Source: a bacterium (GTDB lineage Bacteria; Zhuqueibacterota; Zhuqueibacteria; Residuimicrobiales; Residuimicrobiaceae). Taken from it: a stretch of DNA of 64,000 bases. Position 1 is the stretch's first letter; every line of letters starts with the position of its first letter. The stretch is from assembly GCA_029554865.1 (NCBI GenBank), contig JAKPUX010000025.1:1-64000 (forward strand). Direction: 5' to 3'. The translations under genes and the position numbers were made by a program. Shown here piece after piece: positions 54,735-64,000 of the stretch. A model generated the notes under the pieces. That model was given only the letters and a program-made list of their open reading frames with translations. It was not told where the DNA came from and made no database searches.

Positions 54735-56828
54735 TTGAATTTTCTTAATTCTGCCATATTGATGGGGCTGGCTGCAGTGGCCTTGCCCATCCTCATCCAC
54801 CTCTTCACCAGAGCCCGGGCCAAACCCATCCCCTTCAGCTCACTGCGTTTCCTCAAGCAGCTGCGGAACCAGAAAATCCGGCGCATCAAGATACGTCAGA
54901 TCCTGCTCCTTCTTTTGCGCACCCTGGCGGTGCTTTTTCTTGTGCTCGGCTTCGCCCGCCCGACCTGCCGCACCCAATCCGGTTCCGGGGCCCGTTCCCG
55001 CACAAGTGCGGTCCTTCTGCTCGACAACTCGGCAAGCATGGCGCTCGAAGAGCAGGGGGAGAGCCTCTTTGCGGCGGCCAGGGAAGCGGGGGCGCGCATC
55101 ATCGAGCTGATGCAGCCGGGCGACGAGCTCTATCTTTGCACGACTACCGATACGTTAGAAGGGACGGAGCGGCGGGCCTTTCATGATTTTCAGGCCTTCC
55201 GCCGCCGGCTCGAGGCCACACCCCTCAGTTTCAGGGCGACTGATATCTCGGCGGGGATGCGTTTTGCACAGAACCTGCTTCAATCCGCCCACAATGTAAA
55301 CAAGGAACTTTACCTGCTCTCGGACATGCAGGCGACCGGCTTTGCTGCTGATTCCCTGCCGGCGCGGGAATTCAATCCGCGGCAGTACGCCGTGCCGCTG
55401 CTCGCTTCCCATCCCGCCAACCTGGCCGTGACCGGCGTCCGGCTGCGCTCCGCCATTCTGGAAAGAGGCAAGACGGTGGAGGTGGAGGTGACCCTGGCCA
55501 ACTCCGGCCAGGAGCCCGGGCGCACCAAGCTGGTGCAGCTCTTCATCCATGGCCAGCGTGTGGCCCAACGGATGGTCTCGCTGGAGAGGGGGACGACGGC
55601 GCAGGAGCTCTTCAGGTTCATCGTCGACCGCGACGGCTGGATCGAGGGCTATGTCCAGCTCGAAGATGACGCTCTGATGGAGGATAACCTTCGCTATTTT
55701 ACCTTCTATGTGCCGGAACGGCTCAATGTCGGGGTGATCGGCGAGAGGACCGCCGGCAGTGAACTGCTGCAGCTCGCCCTGCAATCTTCGGCCGATTCGA
55801 GTGCCTTTTTGCGCCTTTTCACCGCTGTGCCTGAACGCTCCTCCGGTCTGGCCATCGATTCCCTCCAGCTGCTTTTGCTTCACGATGTCAGCCGCCTGCC
55901 CGACGCGGTGGTGGAGAGGATTGGGGCGTGGCACAGTCGCGGGGGCGGGATCATTCTGGTGCTGGGCCGGCGCACGGACATCGGCTGGTACAACGCCCGT
56001 CTCGCCCCGGTCCTGGGGCTCAGCCCCGTGCTGGCCGCGTTCGGCGAGGGGGGTCATTTTTCACTTGGCCGTGTCGATGGCACTCATCCTGTATTTTCTG
56101 GTATCTTTGAGGGAGCGGAGATCCAGTTCGCCCGCCCCCAATTCAATTTCGCCTGTCGCGTCGCTTCCGCCCCCGACCAGCATGCCCTGCTCTCCTTCAG
56201 CACCGGGGATCCCTACCTGTATGAAGTCAGACGCGATGAGGGCGCCCTGCTGGTTTTCACCTCCAGTTTTGAGCCGGAGGTGAGCGACATGGCGTACAGA
56301 ACCATCTTTGCTCCCCTTCTCCATCGCAGCATCAGCTATCTGGCTGCGCATGGCCAGAACCGCGGGGTCGAGCTTTCTGCGGGCGAGGTTTTACGTTACC
56401 GGCTTGCCGGTCAGGAGCTGCAGAAGCAGCTGGAAATACACCGGCCTGACGGCGGAGTGGATCTTGTCCACCCCGGGATCACCGCATCGGGGGCGTGGAT
56501 CGACCACGCTGCCACCGGAATTCCGGGGCTCTATTCACTGAGAGCAGATGGCAAACGGCTTGCGGTATGGGCGGTCAATATTCCGGCCCGGGAGCTGGAT
56601 CTGAGAAGGGCGGAGAGGGAACTCGTCGAGGATTCCCACCACCTCCACTGGGTGGATGATCCGGCCCGCATCGACCAGTTCATCCGCGAGGAGCGGATCG
56701 GACGGGAGTACTGGCGGGAGCTGCTGCTGGCCGGGCTGCTGCTTCTGCTGCTGGAGATGGCCCTCTATCGCGAGAAGGGAGAACTCCCGTCGGAAGAGGA
56801 GAGTCAGGAGATGCGGAGGGGATCATGA
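54735..56828 (+). CDS. BatA-type membrane protein with von Willebrand domain
   Basis: The N-terminus MNFLNSAILMGLAAVALPIL matches the 'BatA aerotolerance N-terminal' domain, with a second membrane helix at about 55-75. A von Willebrand A-like domain follows, with the metal-site motif LLDNSASMA near 93. A mixed beta region (CARDB-like, about 230-300) and a glutamine-amidotransferase-like segment (about 330-480) come next. A last membrane helix is near residue 670. Such proteins are common in FCB bacteria beside MoxR/Bat genes, but no MoxR is present here. The start is TTG with a weak ribosome site. The hflX ATG overlaps its stop by four bases. Confidence 0.75.
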   Translation: MNFLNSAILMGLAAVALPILIHLFTRARAKPIPFSSLRFLKQLRNQKIRRIKIRQILLLLLRTLAVLFLVLGFARPTCRTQSGSGARSRTSAVLLLDNSASMALEEQGESLFAAAREAGARIIELMQPGDELYLCTTTDTLEGTERRAFHDFQAFRRRLEATPLSFRATDISAGMRFAQNLLQSAHNVNKELYLLSDMQATGFAADSLPAREFNPRQYAVPLLASHPANLAVTGVRLRSAILERGKTVEVEVTLANSGQEPGRTKLVQLFIHGQRVAQRMVSLERGTTAQELFRFIVDRDGWIEGYVQLEDDALMEDNLRYFTFYVPERLNVGVIGERTAGSELLQLALQSSADSSAFLRLFTAVPERSSGLAIDSLQLLLLHDVSRLPDAVVERIGAWHSRGGGIILVLGRRTDIGWYNARLAPVLGLSPVLAAFGEGGHFSLGRVDGTHPVFSGIFEGAEIQFARPQFNFACRVASAPDQHALLSFSTGDPYLYEVRRDEGALLVFTSSFEPEVSDMAYRTIFAPLLHRSISYLAAHGQNRGVELSAGEVLRYRLAGQELQKQLEIHRPDGGVDLVHPGITASGAWIDHAATGIPGLYSLRADGKRLAVWAVNIPARELDLRRAERELVEDSHHLHWVDDPARIDQFIREERIGREYWRELLLAGLLLLLLEMALYREKGELPSEEESQEMRRGS

Positions 56829-58120
56829 AGGAATCCCAGGAGAGAGAGCGAGCCGTCATCGTCGGACTAATCACCAGGGAGACCCCCTCCTGGCGTGTCG
56901 AGGACTATCTGGACGAGCTGGAACAACTCGCTGATACGGCGGGGGCCGAGGTGATCGAGCGGGTGGTGCAGGAGCGGGAGCGTCGGGACCCCGCCTTCAT
57001 GATCGGCCGGGGCAAGGCGGAGGAACTCGCCCGAACTGCCCGCTACCAGGATGCCGATCTGATCATTTTTGACGATGATCTCACCCCGGCGCAGGCGAAA
57101 AACATCGAAAAGCTGTGCGGCGTCAAGATCGTCGACAGGAGCGCCTTGATCCTCGACATTTTTGCCAAACATGCCCGCACCCGCGAGGCCCGCACCCAGG
57201 TGGAGCTGGCGCAGCTGCAGTATCTGCTGCCCCGCCTCACCGGGCAGTGGCGTCATCTCGAGCGTCAAGTGGGCGGTATCGGGGTGCGCGGTCCCGGGGA
57301 AACCCAGCTCGAGGTCGATCGCCGGCTGGTGCGCAAACGGGTCGCCGTTTTACAAAAGGAGTTGGAAAAGATTGCCGGCCAGCGCGAGATCCGCCGCAAG
57401 AACCGTCGTGATTTTTTCAAGGCGGCTCTGGTCGGCTATACCAATGTCGGCAAATCGACCCTGCTCAATGCCCTGACCGAGGCCGGAGTGCTGGTTGAGG
57501 ACCGCCTTTTCGCCACCCTAGATGCCACAGTCCGCACCCTGCCCATGGACAACCGCCGCCGGCTGCTGCTGATCGACACGGTCGGCTTCATCCGCAAGCT
57601 GCCGCACCACCTGGTCGCCTCTTTCAAGAGCACCCTGGAGGAGTCGGCTGATGCCGATCTTCTTCTCCATGTCATCGATATCAGTCACCCCAATTTTGGC
57701 GAGCAGATGAATGTGGTGGACAAGGTTCTCAAGGAGCTCAACCTTGGGGGGAGGCCGGTGCTCAAGGTCTTCAACAAGATCGACCAGTTTGACCAGTCCG
57801 GTGTGGTCGCCAGGCTGCGGGAGACCGAGCAGCCCTGTGTGTTCGTCTCGGCAGCGCGCGGCATCGGCCTGCCGCAGCTGGTGGAGCGGCTGGCGGAGTT
57901 CGCCGATGCCGCCTTTGTCACGGATGAATTGGTGCTTCCCCTGGAAAAGGCCTCCCGGGTTCCCAAACTGTATGAGGTGGTCGAGGTTCTGAACACCTCC
58001 TACGGGGAGGAGGAGATGGCGGTGCAAATCCGCTTCGCACGCCAGGAGGAGCGGCGGGTGCGCAGCCAGGTTGCGAAAATACTGCAGATGGATGAGGAAG
58101 ATGGCTCTGCGCATGAATAG
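56825..58120 (+). CDS. hflX: GTPase HflX
   Basis: Ribosome-splitting GTPase used under stress. The N-terminal HflX domain includes FMIGRGKAEEL and VELAQLQYLLPRL, then GGIGVRGPGETQLE (150-163). The G domain has P-loop GYTNVGKS (204-211), switch II DTVGF and G4 NKID. The 431-residue length is standard. It is translationally coupled to the upstream vWA gene (ATGA overlap). The next gene begins inside its last 20 bases. Confidence 0.95.
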   Translation: MKESQERERAVIVGLITRETPSWRVEDYLDELEQLADTAGAEVIERVVQERERRDPAFMIGRGKAEELARTARYQDADLIIFDDDLTPAQAKNIEKLCGVKIVDRSALILDIFAKHARTREARTQVELAQLQYLLPRLTGQWRHLERQVGGIGVRGPGETQLEVDRRLVRKRVAVLQKELEKIAGQREIRRKNRRDFFKAALVGYTNVGKSTLLNALTEAGVLVEDRLFATLDATVRTLPMDNRRRLLLIDTVGFIRKLPHHLVASFKSTLEESADADLLLHVIDISHPNFGEQMNVVDKVLKELNLGGRPVLKVFNKIDQFDQSGVVARLRETEQPCVFVSAARGIGLPQLVERLAEFADAAFVTDELVLPLEKASRVPKLYEVVEVLNTSYGEEEMAVQIRFARQEERRVRSQVAKILQMDEEDGSAHE

Positions 58121-59789
58121 AGGGGCTAGCTGGTTGACGGCGGTGCTGATTTTGCTCTGGGTGGCGGGAGCAGCAGCCCAGAGCGAGGGGCGCATCCGCG
58201 GCACCAACCGCCATTACCGCCACGGAGATTGGACAACCTGGTCCTCGATGCGCCATATTCGCCACCTCTGCCTTTCACAGGAGCGTCTCTATCTGGCCAC
58301 GACCGGCGGAATCGGCTGCTTCAATTTTTTCAGCCAGCAGTGGGAGGAGCCCCATACGGTCAGCAGCGGTCTGGCCAGCGCTGATATCGGACTGGTGGCC
58401 TGGGACGAAAACAGCGGGTTTTTGTGGTGTACGCAGAGCGAGGGCATCAGCTATCTGGGTCCGGCTTCCGGGGTGTGGACCAATCTTTTTTACGACGAGA
58501 TCGGTTTTTACGACCGTGAGTCCGTAAGCTCCATTGGTTTCGGCGTCAATCATCAAATCTACCTGGTCACCAGCCGGGGGCGCAGCCTGGCCGGCCACAG
58601 CAACGGAGGCGGCTTCGAGTGGGGCGCCACTCCGCGGCCGGAGGAGGAGGTCAAATGGTTCGGGGAGGCCGCTGCTGTCGATCCACCCCCGCCCCATCTC
58701 TTTCTACCCCCGGGTTATTATTATGACGAACAGGAAAGGGTGATCACCGACAGTCATGGCAGGCGTTATCCACTCACCTGCTGGCTGCGCGACGCCTGGA
58801 ACACCCTCTGGATCGGCACCTGGGGGCTGGGGGCGGCGCGCGTCGACCTGGTCTCCGCCCGATTTGAGGCCCTGCCCTACGGCCTGTGGGATGACGCTGT
58901 CGACGTCCTCGCCTTTGATCAGGGCGCACTCTGGGCCGGCGGCGATCAGGGGCAGACGGGGGGAGGAGGGTTGACGAGATGGGAGATCGGCATCCGCAAT
59001 CCCGAATACTATGAACCACGCTATATCACCGGTTTCAGCGACGACCGCATCACTGCCATGGCCTTTGATGAGGAGGCCTTCTGGTTCGGCACCCGCAACG
59101 GGCTGACGCGCTACGATCTCGACCGGCGCAGCTGGCGCACCCTGAGCCAGGTTGATCACCTTTCCGATCCGCGCATCACCCATCTCTATCTGGACGAAGA
59201 GTATCTCTGGGTGGCGAGCGAAGCGGGGCTGTCGCGCATTCTCAAGGCGAGCGCAGGCCGGCGGGACTCCCTGGTCGTCGATATCATCGACCCGCGTCAG
59301 CTTGGCGACCTGAGGATCTCATTTCTCGCCCCGCAGGGGGACACCCTCTGGGTGGGCACCGAGTATGGATTGTACTGGTACAATGTGAGTGCCGACAGCG
59401 GCGAATTCTACGGTGATGGCTTTTTTCCGGCGAACCAGGAGATTGATGCTGTGGTCTGCTATGGAGATGAGGTCTGGTTCGGCACCAGCTACGGCATCGC
59501 CGGATTCAATGCCAGGAACGGCGAATGGTTCGCTCCGCCAGCCCAACGTCTGGAGCGGTTGGGCCGGATCTTCTGGATGGAGGTGGACGGTTTTTCGGTC
59601 TGGGCGGCCGGGGAGCGGGGGGTGCAGCGTTATGACCGTGAGGGGCTGCGCTGGATTCGTTACAGCATGGAGGACGGCCTGCCCGCTCAGGAGATCCGCA
59701 CCCTCCGCATCGATGGGGATTATGTCTGGTTCGGCAGCAGCCGCGGCCTGACCCTTTTTTACTGGAATGCACCTTACCGGATCGATTGA
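58101..59789 (+). CDS. Exported beta-propeller protein (two-component-regulator-propeller-like)
   Basis: A signal peptide (LTAVLILLWVAGAAAQ near 11-26) is followed by repeated ~40-residue blade motifs with W-FGT-x-G-L or W-V-GT-x-YGL, such as LWIGTWGLGAARVD, FWFGTRNGLTRYDL, LWVGTEYGLYWYN and VWFGTSYGIAGFN. These are the 'reg_prop' repeats found in the sensor heads of hybrid two-component kinases in Bacteroidetes-related bacteria. Here no kinase or membrane domain follows; the protein ends after the last blade (562 residues). The inferred role is a periplasmic or secreted binding protein. The start is uncertain: ATG 58101 is chosen, with further in-frame ATGs at 58092 and 58113. Confidence 0.7.
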   Translation: MALRMNRGASWLTAVLILLWVAGAAAQSEGRIRGTNRHYRHGDWTTWSSMRHIRHLCLSQERLYLATTGGIGCFNFFSQQWEEPHTVSSGLASADIGLVAWDENSGFLWCTQSEGISYLGPASGVWTNLFYDEIGFYDRESVSSIGFGVNHQIYLVTSRGRSLAGHSNGGGFEWGATPRPEEEVKWFGEAAAVDPPPPHLFLPPGYYYDEQERVITDSHGRRYPLTCWLRDAWNTLWIGTWGLGAARVDLVSARFEALPYGLWDDAVDVLAFDQGALWAGGDQGQTGGGGLTRWEIGIRNPEYYEPRYITGFSDDRITAMAFDEEAFWFGTRNGLTRYDLDRRSWRTLSQVDHLSDPRITHLYLDEEYLWVASEAGLSRILKASAGRRDSLVVDIIDPRQLGDLRISFLAPQGDTLWVGTEYGLYWYNVSADSGEFYGDGFFPANQEIDAVVCYGDEVWFGTSYGIAGFNARNGEWFAPPAQRLERLGRIFWMEVDGFSVWAAGERGVQRYDREGLRWIRYSMEDGLPAQEIRTLRIDGDYVWFGSSRGLTLFYWNAPYRID

Positions 59790-59792
59790 ATC

Positions 59793-61079
59793 ATGACCTA
59801 TCAAGAAGCGGAATCCTTCCTTCTGGGGCGGGAGATGTTCGGCTGGAAGCTGGGGCTGGAGCGCATGGAGCGTTTTCTAGCCGGACTCGGAGCGCCGCAG
59901 GAGCAGTTCGACACCGTACACGTCGCCGGCACCAACGGCAAGGGCTCGGTCACTGCCATGATGGGGTCTGTTCTCAAGGAGAGTGGCCATCGCTGCGGCA
60001 TCTATACCTCGCCCCATCTGGAGAGCCTGCGCGAGCGCATCCGCGTCGACGGCCTCTGCATCGCCGAGGAGGCGGTGGTGGGACTGGTCGAGCGCTGGCG
60101 GCCGCTGATCGAAGAGCTGCAGTGCACTTTTTTCGAGACCATGACCGGCCTGGCCTTGCGTCATTTCGCCGACGCCGGGGTGCAGAGTGCGGTGATCGAG
60201 GTCGGACTGGGCGGCCGTCTCGATGCGACCAATGTCCTGCATCCCCTGGTGTCGATCATCACCTCGATCAGCTACGACCACATGGATCATTTGGGGGATA
60301 CCATCGCGGCCATCGCAGCCGAAAAGGCGGGCATCATCAAGCCGGCAGTTCCCTGCGTGATCGGTTCACTGCCGGCGGAGGCGGAAGAGGTGATCCGCGC
60401 GCGGGCGGCTGAACTTGACAGCCCACTTTACGCGGCCGATGCCCTGGTCGAGGTGCGCCACCTGCGTCTCACGGAATCGGGCTCGGAGTTTTCGGCCCAG
60501 ACGGAGGGTGCCCGGTACGAAGGGCTATCGCTGCCCCTGCCGGGTCCTCACCAGGTGGCCAATAGCTGCATTGCAATCTGTGCCAGTGAGCTGCTCGGCC
60601 GGCAGGGGGTGATTCCCTTTCCCCCGCCTTTAAAACGGGCGCTGGCGGGAGTCGATTGGCCTGGCCGCTTTGAAATCTTCCTCAAAGAGCCGCGGGTGAT
60701 CACCGATGTGGCCCACAATCCGGGCGGTTTTCAGCGGCAGAAATGGATGTGGCGTCATTTCTATCCGGATTGGCAGAAGGTGCTGGTCCTCGGCCTGGTC
60801 AAGGAGAAGGACCTCAAGGGTGTGATCGGGGAACTGCCGCGGGATGTGGCCCAAATCTACGTCGTGCCGGCGCCGACCCATCGTGCGCTGCCGGTGGCGG
60901 AGTTCACCGGCGCGCTGGCGGAGGCCGGGCTGCCGGTGGTGCCCTGCGGTTCGGTACAGGAAGGGGTCCGGGCGGCGATAACCTGGGCGAGGGGTGGAAC
61001 AAGGCGGGTTGTCTGCATCACCGGCTCCCACTATGTGGTGGGTGAGAGCCTGAGGGGAATAAAGGACTTGACAAAATGA
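59793..61079 (+). CDS. folC: Folylpolyglutamate synthase / dihydrofolate synthase
   Basis: Adds glutamate to dihydropteroate or folate. The Mur-ligase-like protein of 428 residues has P-loop GTNGKGSV (46-53), TSPHLESLRERIRV, VEVGLGGRLDATN and the C-terminal DVAHNPGGF that binds ADP and the amino acid. It starts three bases after the propeller gene's stop. Its last bases hold the -35 box of the next gene's promoter. Confidence 0.95.
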   Translation: MTYQEAESFLLGREMFGWKLGLERMERFLAGLGAPQEQFDTVHVAGTNGKGSVTAMMGSVLKESGHRCGIYTSPHLESLRERIRVDGLCIAEEAVVGLVERWRPLIEELQCTFFETMTGLALRHFADAGVQSAVIEVGLGGRLDATNVLHPLVSIITSISYDHMDHLGDTIAAIAAEKAGIIKPAVPCVIGSLPAEAEEVIRARAAELDSPLYAADALVEVRHLRLTESGSEFSAQTEGARYEGLSLPLPGPHQVANSCIAICASELLGRQGVIPFPPPLKRALAGVDWPGRFEIFLKEPRVITDVAHNPGGFQRQKWMWRHFYPDWQKVLVLGLVKEKDLKGVIGELPRDVAQIYVVPAPTHRALPVAEFTGALAEAGLPVVPCGSVQEGVRAAITWARGGTRRVVCITGSHYVVGESLRGIKDLTK

Positions 61080-61096
61080 CTATTTCTTCCTAAATT
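61068..61096 (+). promoter_or_regulatory. Sigma-70 promoter for the ABC ATPase gene
   Basis: TTGACA (61068-61073), a 17-base spacer and TAAATT (61091-61096). The -35 box overlaps the end of folC. The leader is about 135 bases. Confidence 0.75.
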
Positions 61097-61234
61097 ATGC
61101 AGGAACCAATCCTGCTCGACCCCATTTTAACACACCTTATTCTTCATAAAGCCGCCAATCACTGTGCACCTTTTCATCTCATGAAGAGAGAATCCACCCA
61201 ACTATTACAACGGCATTAGAACGGGAGCAAAATC

Positions 61235-62335
61235 TTGGCGAGTGTTCAACTGGACAAGGTAAGCAAGATCTTTGACAATCAGGTTCGCGCGGTCGATGCC
61301 GTTGATATCGATATCCGGGATAAGGAGTTCATCGTACTGGTGGGGCCTTCCGGCTGCGGAAAATCGACGACGCTGCGGATGATCGCCGGACTGGAAGAGA
61401 TCAGCGCCGGGGAGATTCGCATCGATGACCGGGTAGTCAACCAGGTGCCGCCCAAAGACCGCGATATCGCCATGGTTTTCCAGAACTATGCCCTCTATCC
61501 GCACATGACAGTTTTTGAGAACATGGCTTTCGGGTTGAAGCTGCGCAAGTATCCCAAGGATGAGATCGAACAGCGGGTCAAGGAGGCGGCGGATATCCTG
61601 AGCATCGAGGGGCTTCTCGACCGCAAGCCCAAGCAGCTATCGGGCGGGCAGCGGCAGCGCGTGGCTGTCGGCCGAGCGATCGTGCGCAAGCCCAAGGTGT
61701 TTCTCTTTGATGAGCCGCTTTCCAATCTGGATGCCAAGCTGCGCGTGCAGATGCGCACAGAGATCTCCAAACTGCATACACGGCTTGAGACCACGATGAT
61801 CTACGTCACGCATGATCAGACCGAAGCCATGACGATGGGGGATCGCATCGTGGTAATGAAAGATGGCAAGGTCCAGCAGATTGACACCCCGATGAATCTT
61901 TATGATGCGCCGGTCAACAAGTTTGTTGCGGGCTTTATCGGCAGCCCGGCGATGAATTTCATCAACGGCGAGATCGTCCGCGACGAGGGGCTTTTCTTCC
62001 GGACGGCGGGGATGAAACTGCGCATTCCGGATTCCCGCAGCGGGCTGCTTGCGGCTCACACCGGCCGGCCGGTCGTGCTCGGCATTCGCCCCGAAGATTT
62101 GAGCGAATATGATCTCGCTCCAGCCCAGATACCGGAGATGAGCGCCCTGTGCCGGGTTGAAGTGGTGGAGCCCATGGGCAACGAGATTTTTGTCTATCTG
62201 GCCAACGGCGGGGAGTCGCTGGTGGCGCGGATGAACGTGCAATCCCGTCCGAGCGTGCGCGCGGATTATCGGGTCCAGTTTGATATGAACAAGGCGCACT
62301 TTTTCATGGCGGAAAGCGAAGAGGCCATTCACTGA
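61235..62335 (+). CDS. Sugar-type ABC transporter ATP-binding protein (UgpC/MsmK/MalK-like)
   Basis: The ATPase of a carbohydrate or glycerol-phosphate importer. Walker [10 protein letters not shown] (38-46), the Q-loop [20 protein letters not shown] (within 81-100), signature LSGGQ (135-139), Walker B FLFDEP, a D-loop and the H-loop His193 are intact. A TOBE domain with GIRPEDL follows. The 366-residue length fits MalK-type proteins. The start is TTG with GGGAG 9 bases upstream. No permease or binding-protein gene is nearby, so it is an orphan ATPase, perhaps serving several importers as MsmK does. Confidence 0.9.
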   Translation: MASVQLDKVSKIFDNQVRAVDAVDIDIRDKEFIVLVGPSGCGKSTTLRMIAGLEEISAGEIRIDDRVVNQVPPKDRDIAMVFQNYALYPHMTVFENMAFGLKLRKYPKDEIEQRVKEAADILSIEGLLDRKPKQLSGGQRQRVAVGRAIVRKPKVFLFDEPLSNLDAKLRVQMRTEISKLHTRLETTMIYVTHDQTEAMTMGDRIVVMKDGKVQQIDTPMNLYDAPVNKFVAGFIGSPAMNFINGEIVRDEGLFFRTAGMKLRIPDSRSGLLAAHTGRPVVLGIRPEDLSEYDLAPAQIPEMSALCRVEVVEPMGNEIFVYLANGGESLVARMNVQSRPSVRADYRVQFDMNKAHFFMAESEEAIH

Positions 62336-62547
62336 TCTCCATTCCTGCGCATCGCCGGCCATCCTCGTCGTCATTCCGGATCATCTCCTGCACTGTACAG
62401 CCTTTATGACTTTAGGGTGGTGATTCCCCGGGGGGTAGTTTCTCATTGCTGCTGACCGTGTCTGATCCCTTGCATGGCGCGCACCGTTTTTCTCCCATAA
62501 TAATATGCACAATAATTCCCGTATAACTTTACCGACAAGAGGCGTCA

Positions 62548-63795
62548 ATGGATATTGCTGAACTCAAGGCGCGCAAGATCGCCGAGCTGAACAAGCTGGC
62601 TCAGGACATGGGCATCACGGGCTGCACAGGTCTGCGCAAATCGGAATTGATTTTCAAGATTCTGGAGGAGCAGACCAAGAAGGAGGGGCTGATCTTCGCT
62701 GAGGGAGTTCTCGAGGTCCTGCCGGATGGCTACGGATTTCTCCGCTCCCCCGATTTCAACTATCTGCCTGGGCCGGATGACATTTACGTCTCCCCTTCAC
62801 AGATCAAGCGCTTCGGGCTGAGGACGGGCGACACGGTCTCCGGACAGATTCGGCCACCCAAGGAGAATGAGCGCTTTTTCGCCCTGCTCAAGGTCGAGGC
62901 GGTTAACTTTGAGAACCCGGAAGAGGCGAAAAGTATCATCCTTTTCGACAACCTTACCCCCCTCTACCCCCATCAGCGCATCAACCTGGAGACCACAGCG
63001 GGCGAGATTTCGATGCGCATCATGAACATGCTCACCCCGATCGGCAAGGGCCAGCGCGGCCTGATCGTCGCCCAGCCCAAGACCGGCAAGACCACCCTGC
63101 TGCAAAAAATTGCCAACTCCATCACCACCAACCATCCAGAAATGAAGCTGATCGTGCTGCTCATCGACGAACGTCCGGAGGAAGTGACCGACATGGAGCG
63201 CTCTGTCAAGGCGGAGGTGATCAGCTCGACCTTCGATGAGCCGGCGGAGCGCCATGTGCAGGTCTCCGATATGGTGCTGGAGAAGGCCAAGCGCCTGGTC
63301 GAGTACGGCAAGGATGTCTGCATTCTGCTCGACAGCATCACCCGTCTGGCGCGCGCCCACAACGCCGTGGTGCCGCACAGTGGCAAGATCCTCTCCGGCG
63401 GTGTCGACGCCAACGCCCTGCATCGTCCCAAACGATTTTTCGGCGCGGCCCGCAACATCGAGGAGGGGGGCAGTCTGACCATCATCGCCACCGCCCTCAT
63501 CGACACCGGCAGCCGCATGGACGAGGTCATTTTCGAAGAGTTCAAGGGCACGGGCAATATGGAACTGGTGCTCGACCGGCGCATCTCCGACCGCCGTGTC
63601 TTCCCCTCCATCGATGTCAACCGCTCGGGCACGCGCAAGGAAGAGCTGCTGCTCGGCGACCAGGAGCTGAATCGGGTCTGGATTCTGCGCAAGCTTCTGG
63701 CCGAGCTGACACCGGTCGAAGCGATGGAGTTCCTCCTCTCCAAGATGCAGGGTTCGAAATCAAACAAGCAGTTTCTCGATTCGATGAGCATGTAA
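62548..63795 (+). CDS. rho: Transcription termination factor Rho
   Basis: Hexameric RNA helicase for factor-dependent termination. The N-terminal helical Rho_N domain ([18 protein letters not shown]), RNA-binding OB-fold ([11 protein letters not shown]), P-loop QPKTGKTT near 174-181, Q-loop and R-loop regions are in order. The 415-residue length is close to E. coli Rho (419), without the long insertion seen in some actinobacteria and Bacteroidetes. AGAGG lies 8 bases before the ATG. About 210 bases upstream hold no recognised gene and no strong promoter. Confidence 0.97.
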   Translation: MDIAELKARKIAELNKLAQDMGITGCTGLRKSELIFKILEEQTKKEGLIFAEGVLEVLPDGYGFLRSPDFNYLPGPDDIYVSPSQIKRFGLRTGDTVSGQIRPPKENERFFALLKVEAVNFENPEEAKSIILFDNLTPLYPHQRINLETTAGEISMRIMNMLTPIGKGQRGLIVAQPKTGKTTLLQKIANSITTNHPEMKLIVLLIDERPEEVTDMERSVKAEVISSTFDEPAERHVQVSDMVLEKAKRLVEYGKDVCILLDSITRLARAHNAVVPHSGKILSGGVDANALHRPKRFFGAARNIEEGGSLTIIATALIDTGSRMDEVIFEEFKGTGNMELVLDRRISDRRVFPSIDVNRSGTRKEELLLGDQELNRVWILRKLLAELTPVEAMEFLLSKMQGSKSNKQFLDSMSM

Positions 63796-63810
63796 CCGCA
63801 AAGGTTTTTC

Positions 63811-63839
63811 TTGCAATTGCCGATTCATTTTTGTATATT
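63811..63839 (+). promoter_or_regulatory. Sigma-70-type promoter for rpmE
   Basis: TTGCAA (63811-63816), a 17-base spacer and TATATT (63834-63839), 45 bases before the start codon. Confidence 0.7.
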
Positions 63840-63884
63840 TATTTTCGCAAAATTTTAACGGCATTATGAACCGGAGGCCATACA

Positions 63885-64000
63885 TTGAAAAAGGGTATTC
63901 ATCCCAAATATGAAGTGAGCACCGTTTCCTGCGCCTGCGGAGCCACCTTCAAGGTCCGCACCACCGTCGGTGACGAGAAGCTGGATATCTGCTCCAGCTG
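63885..64000 (+). CDS. rpmE: 50S ribosomal protein L31 (3' partial)
   Basis: The first 38 residues read [10 protein letters not shown], then [12 protein letters not shown] and KLDICSS, matching L31. The cysteines present (two in CAC, one in ICSS) suggest the zinc-binding (C+) form; the last cysteines lie past the window edge. The start is TTG with GGAGG about 8 bases upstream. The rho-rpmE order is common. Confidence 0.92.
   Translation, partial: MKKGIHPKYEVSTVSCACGATFKVRTTVGDEKLDICSS

Overview
The window is a gene-dense, high-GC stretch of a bacterial chromosome. It has no CRISPR array, insertion sequence or phage gene. It carries about 52 protein genes, 9 tRNA genes and one SRP RNA gene. 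Several features point to a lineage of the Fibrobacteres-Chlorobi-Bacteroidetes (FCB) superphylum or a relative such as KSB1 or Calditrichota. These are a giant secreted repeat protein with a type-IX-like C-terminal tail beside a PorV-type barrel protein, a bacterial geranylgeranylglyceryl phosphate synthase, a BatA-type von Willebrand protein, a periplasmic tricorn protease and a mitochondrial-EFG1-like elongation factor. Clear Shine-Dalgarno sites and ordinary sigma-70 promoters (TTGACA, 17 bp, TATATT-like) argue against true Bacteroidetes. The placement is inference.

Layout. Positions 1-9084 hold cell-surface genes: the end of a >2,350-residue repeat protein and a PorV/TPR protein. Positions 9164-13976 encode a partner-switching pair: a 1,320-residue kinase/PP2C phosphatase fusion and a STAS protein, each with an extra C-terminal helix-turn-helix-like module. 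Positions 14079-20042 hold obg, dprA, two tRNA-Ser genes, gltX, glnS and tRNA-Gln. Next come a barrel protein, tRNA-Arg and a minus-strand block: an orphan P-loop ATPase, EF-G, tricorn protease, DUF948 and YtxH. Positions 29510-34859 carry tex, a glycosyltransferase, a WbqC-like protein and an M20 peptidase. Positions 34907-37664 (minus) carry DedA and a translationally coupled radical SAM/ParB-like pair.

Positions 37841-41529 hold ssb and a nucleoside-salvage run: cdd, a uridine kinase fused to hemerythrin, tdk and a purine nucleoside phosphorylase. Positions 41544-45630 form a mixed RNA/mRNA region: tRNA-Glu, tRNA-Arg(ACG), tadA (whose substrate is that tRNA), three more tRNAs, the SRP RNA, then dnaX with a frameshift-like site, ybaB and recR. 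Positions 45759-49784 hold pgpA, cinA, thpR, recA and recX. Positions 49885-62335 hold alaS, the GGGP synthase, a PHP phosphatase, a GmhA-like isomerase, a vWA protein, hflX, a propeller protein, folC and a sugar-type ABC ATPase. The window ends with rho and the start of rpmE.

Most of the content is housekeeping. The best candidates for new biology are the kinase/phosphatase and STAS pair with matching C-terminal modules, the radical SAM/ParB-like couple, the uridine kinase-hemerythrin fusion and the tRNA-Arg(ACG)/tadA arrangement. Functions are assigned by reading motifs, without database searches.
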